From Monoplex corrugatus (lineage: Eukaryota > Mollusca > Gastropoda > Littorinimorpha > Ranellidae): a stretch of DNA of 17,500 bases. Position numbers and translations under genes: made by a program. Of the stretch, positions 16,523-17,500 are shown piece by piece. Each line of letters starts with the position of its first letter. Within the stretch, counting starts at the first letter, position 1. Under the pieces are notes generated by a model, which did not search any database, had not been told where the DNA came from, and saw only the letters and a program-made list of their open reading frames with translations. Where the stretch lies: assembly GCA_030674185.1 (NCBI GenBank), contig CM060305.1, positions 164,794,990 through 164,812,489 on the forward strand. The letters run 5' to 3'.

Positions 16523-16528
16523 TTTATT
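16523..16528 (-). promoter_or_regulatory. Poly(A) signal (AATAAA) for the minus-strand exon
   Basis: The minus strand reads ATGCCAATAAAGTGC about 75 bases past the stop codon at 16600-16602. This spacing suits a short 3' UTR with cleavage near 16495-16513. Confidence 0.6.
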
Positions 16529-16599
16529 GGCATTTTAATTATCAAAGTTATCACTCAAGTGAAAAGAGACACAGATAAACATGAACTCAAAAATAAGTA

Positions 16600-16875
16600 T
16601 TAAGAACCATAGCAATAATATAAGTAAAGCTTGGCTGGGCTCACGAAACATCGTTCGCGTGATCCTCTGTCCACCCACTGTTTGAACGGGTACCAACCCT
16701 GTGCAGGATTTTTGGAAGTGAAACAGCGATGAAAAGGGGTGGGAGACCAGCTCTCTGAAAATTTACCTTGAGAACAGCAGTTGTGAATATCTCGGGCCTG
16801 GTCGGCGCCAATATATGTTACGAAAGTAAGCATAGCGTAACGTTCATTGGTACAGCTCCGATACACAGTTTCAAT
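16600..16875 (-). CDS. Candidate terminal coding exon, unidentified cysteine-containing protein
   Basis: The minus-strand frame gives about 91 residues of balanced, non-repetitive composition, starting IETVYRSCTNERYAMLTFV and ending YLYYCYGS before a TAA stop. Six cysteines are present, including an adjacent pair in DIHNCCSQG, suggesting a disulfide-rich or extracellular domain. The sequence just upstream (GTTCCGTTTCAG, complement 16876-16887) is a good 3' splice site, with a branch-like GCTGAT about 30 bases before the AG. A stop lies in frame not far upstream, so the piece reads best as the 3' terminal exon. AATAAA follows the stop by about 75 bases. An in-frame ATG at 16894-16896 exists but has no supporting context. 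I do not recognise the family. No upstream exon is visible before the window end. Confidence 0.55.
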   Translation of the reverse strand: METVYRSCTNERYAMLTFVTYIGADQARDIHNCCSQGKFSESWSPTPFHRCFTSKNPAQGWYPFKQWVDRGSRERCFVSPAKLYLYYCYGS

Positions 16876-16879
16876 CTGA

Positions 16880-17090
16880 AACGGAACTCTATACATAGTC
16901 CTTTATCAGCGCTATCATCACCAGTCTCCTCATCATAACGTTGTACATAAATAGTTCCAGATTCCGTTGTCTTTCATGCCATACTGTCATGATCACGTCA
17001 GTGTCGGTGGGCTTGTGGTGGGGAGGGGGGGGGGGTTGGAGAGCCGAAATGAGCGGTGTGTGTGTGCAGTGACACAGGAGCAGTGCAAAA
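16880..17090. other. Putative intron or flanking sequence with G-run
   Basis: Complex sequence upstream of the candidate exon, with a G-rich stretch at 17018-17036 (GTGGTGGGGAGGGGGG...). No further exon is convincing: the minus-strand open frames here enter the AACCA repeat. Confidence 0.4.
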
Positions 17091-17240
17091 GATGAAACCA
17101 AACCAAACCAAACCAAACCAAACCAAACCAAAGCAAACCAAAGCAAACCAAACCAAACCAAACCAAACCAAAACCAAACCAAAGCAAACCAAACCAAACC
17201 CAATCCAGCCCAACCCAACCCAACACAAAGCAAAGCAAAG
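17091..17240. repeat. (AACCA)n pentanucleotide array
   Basis: CAAAC pentamers with AAAGC variants run from 17097 to about 17195, then pass to CCAACCC and CAACC. The Trp/Phe/Gly/Leu/Val frames on the minus strand are artefacts of the pentamer. Confidence 0.93.
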
Positions 17241-17280
17241 AAAAAGTAACTAAACCAAACAGAACAGAACAGGACAGAAC

Positions 17281-17303
17281 AACAACAACAACAACAACAA
17301 CAA
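17281..17303. repeat. (CAA)n trinucleotide
   Basis: Short CAA run after AGAACAGAACAGGACAG-type sequence. Confidence 0.85.
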
Positions 17304-17383
17304 AACAGAAAAGGGCTGTTCCACTTCTTTTTCCATTGATTTTAGGGCTGTAAGACACAACTATTTTCCCCGAGGTCAGACAA

Positions 17384-17500
17384 ACCAAAGCAAACCAAAA
17401 CAAACCAAAGCAAACCTAACCAAACCCTAATCTAACCTAACCTAACCAAACCTAACCTAACCTAACCTAACCCAACCCAACCCAACCTAACATAACCTAA
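17384..17500. repeat. Pentamer array ending in (CCTAA)n, telomere-like
   Basis: AACCAAAG units give way to CCTAA repeats (17414-17500) mixed with CCCAA. CCTAA/TTAGG is the arthropod-type telomere repeat, whereas mollusc telomeres are TTAGGG. Here it is degenerate, grades from AACCA and is cut by the window end. A simple pentamer satellite is therefore more likely than a chromosome end. Confidence 0.8.

Noticed and set aside
16889..17403. Trp/Phe/Gly-rich minus-strand protein
   Set aside because: Produced by the AACCA pentamer array; not a plausible protein.
17384..17500. True chromosome end (telomere)
   Set aside because: Repeats are degenerate, grade from AACCA and mix CCCAA with CCTAA; nothing shows a terminal array.

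Overview
This window looks like a gene-poor, repeat-dense stretch of a eukaryotic, probably molluscan (caenogastropod-like), nuclear genome. The evidence is long CA/GT, GA, GACA, CATA and GAT microsatellites, tRNA-derived SINEs, a dead non-LTR retrotransposon, TTAA-bounded palindromic elements and no bacterial-style gene organisation. The gastropod assignment is inference: several repeats (the GTTTCAG...CTCAAGATGACGTC element and the SINE bodies) resemble repeats I remember from marine snails. I could not search a database.

Layout. 1-946: AT-rich start, a CA array, then a plus-strand SINE split by a ~430 bp dispersed element (947-1375). 1473-2218: unassigned single-copy-like DNA. 2219-3166: a 5'-truncated LINE 3' end with a GAT tail and an 11-12 bp target-site duplication. 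A second, inverted fragment of the same LINE lies at 3684-3880. 4290-4755: a 39-bp minisatellite. 5218-5453: a TTAA-bounded palindromic element beside a minus-strand SINE. 6346-9398: about 3 kb of simple sequence, including a TG/CA foldback around a small palindrome and a polypurine GA/GACA tract mirrored by a TCTG/TC tract across a spacer with a G-quadruplex motif. 9400-13057: a dense nest of TTAA elements, a 43-bp satellite derived from them, SINE heads and two copies of the 430-bp element. 13058-15663: more element fragments, AT and GT arrays and a SINE cluster. 16116-16472: GAT-rich repeats. 16600-16875 (minus): the one segment that looks like a host gene, a candidate terminal coding exon with a splice acceptor and an AATAAA signal. 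17091-17500: AACCA pentamers grading into CCTAA pentamers at the window edge.

The most informative content is how the repeats nest. The TTAA family (TIR CCCTTTGACTCCC) inserts at TTAA, in one case into a recognisable SINE. One arm of that family is a 43-bp module beginning TTAA that has expanded into a local satellite. The 430-bp element has in turn jumped into a TTAA element and into a SINE, leaving short duplications. This gives a relative insertion order readable from the sequence. No protein-coding defence system, CRISPR array or intact transposase is visible.
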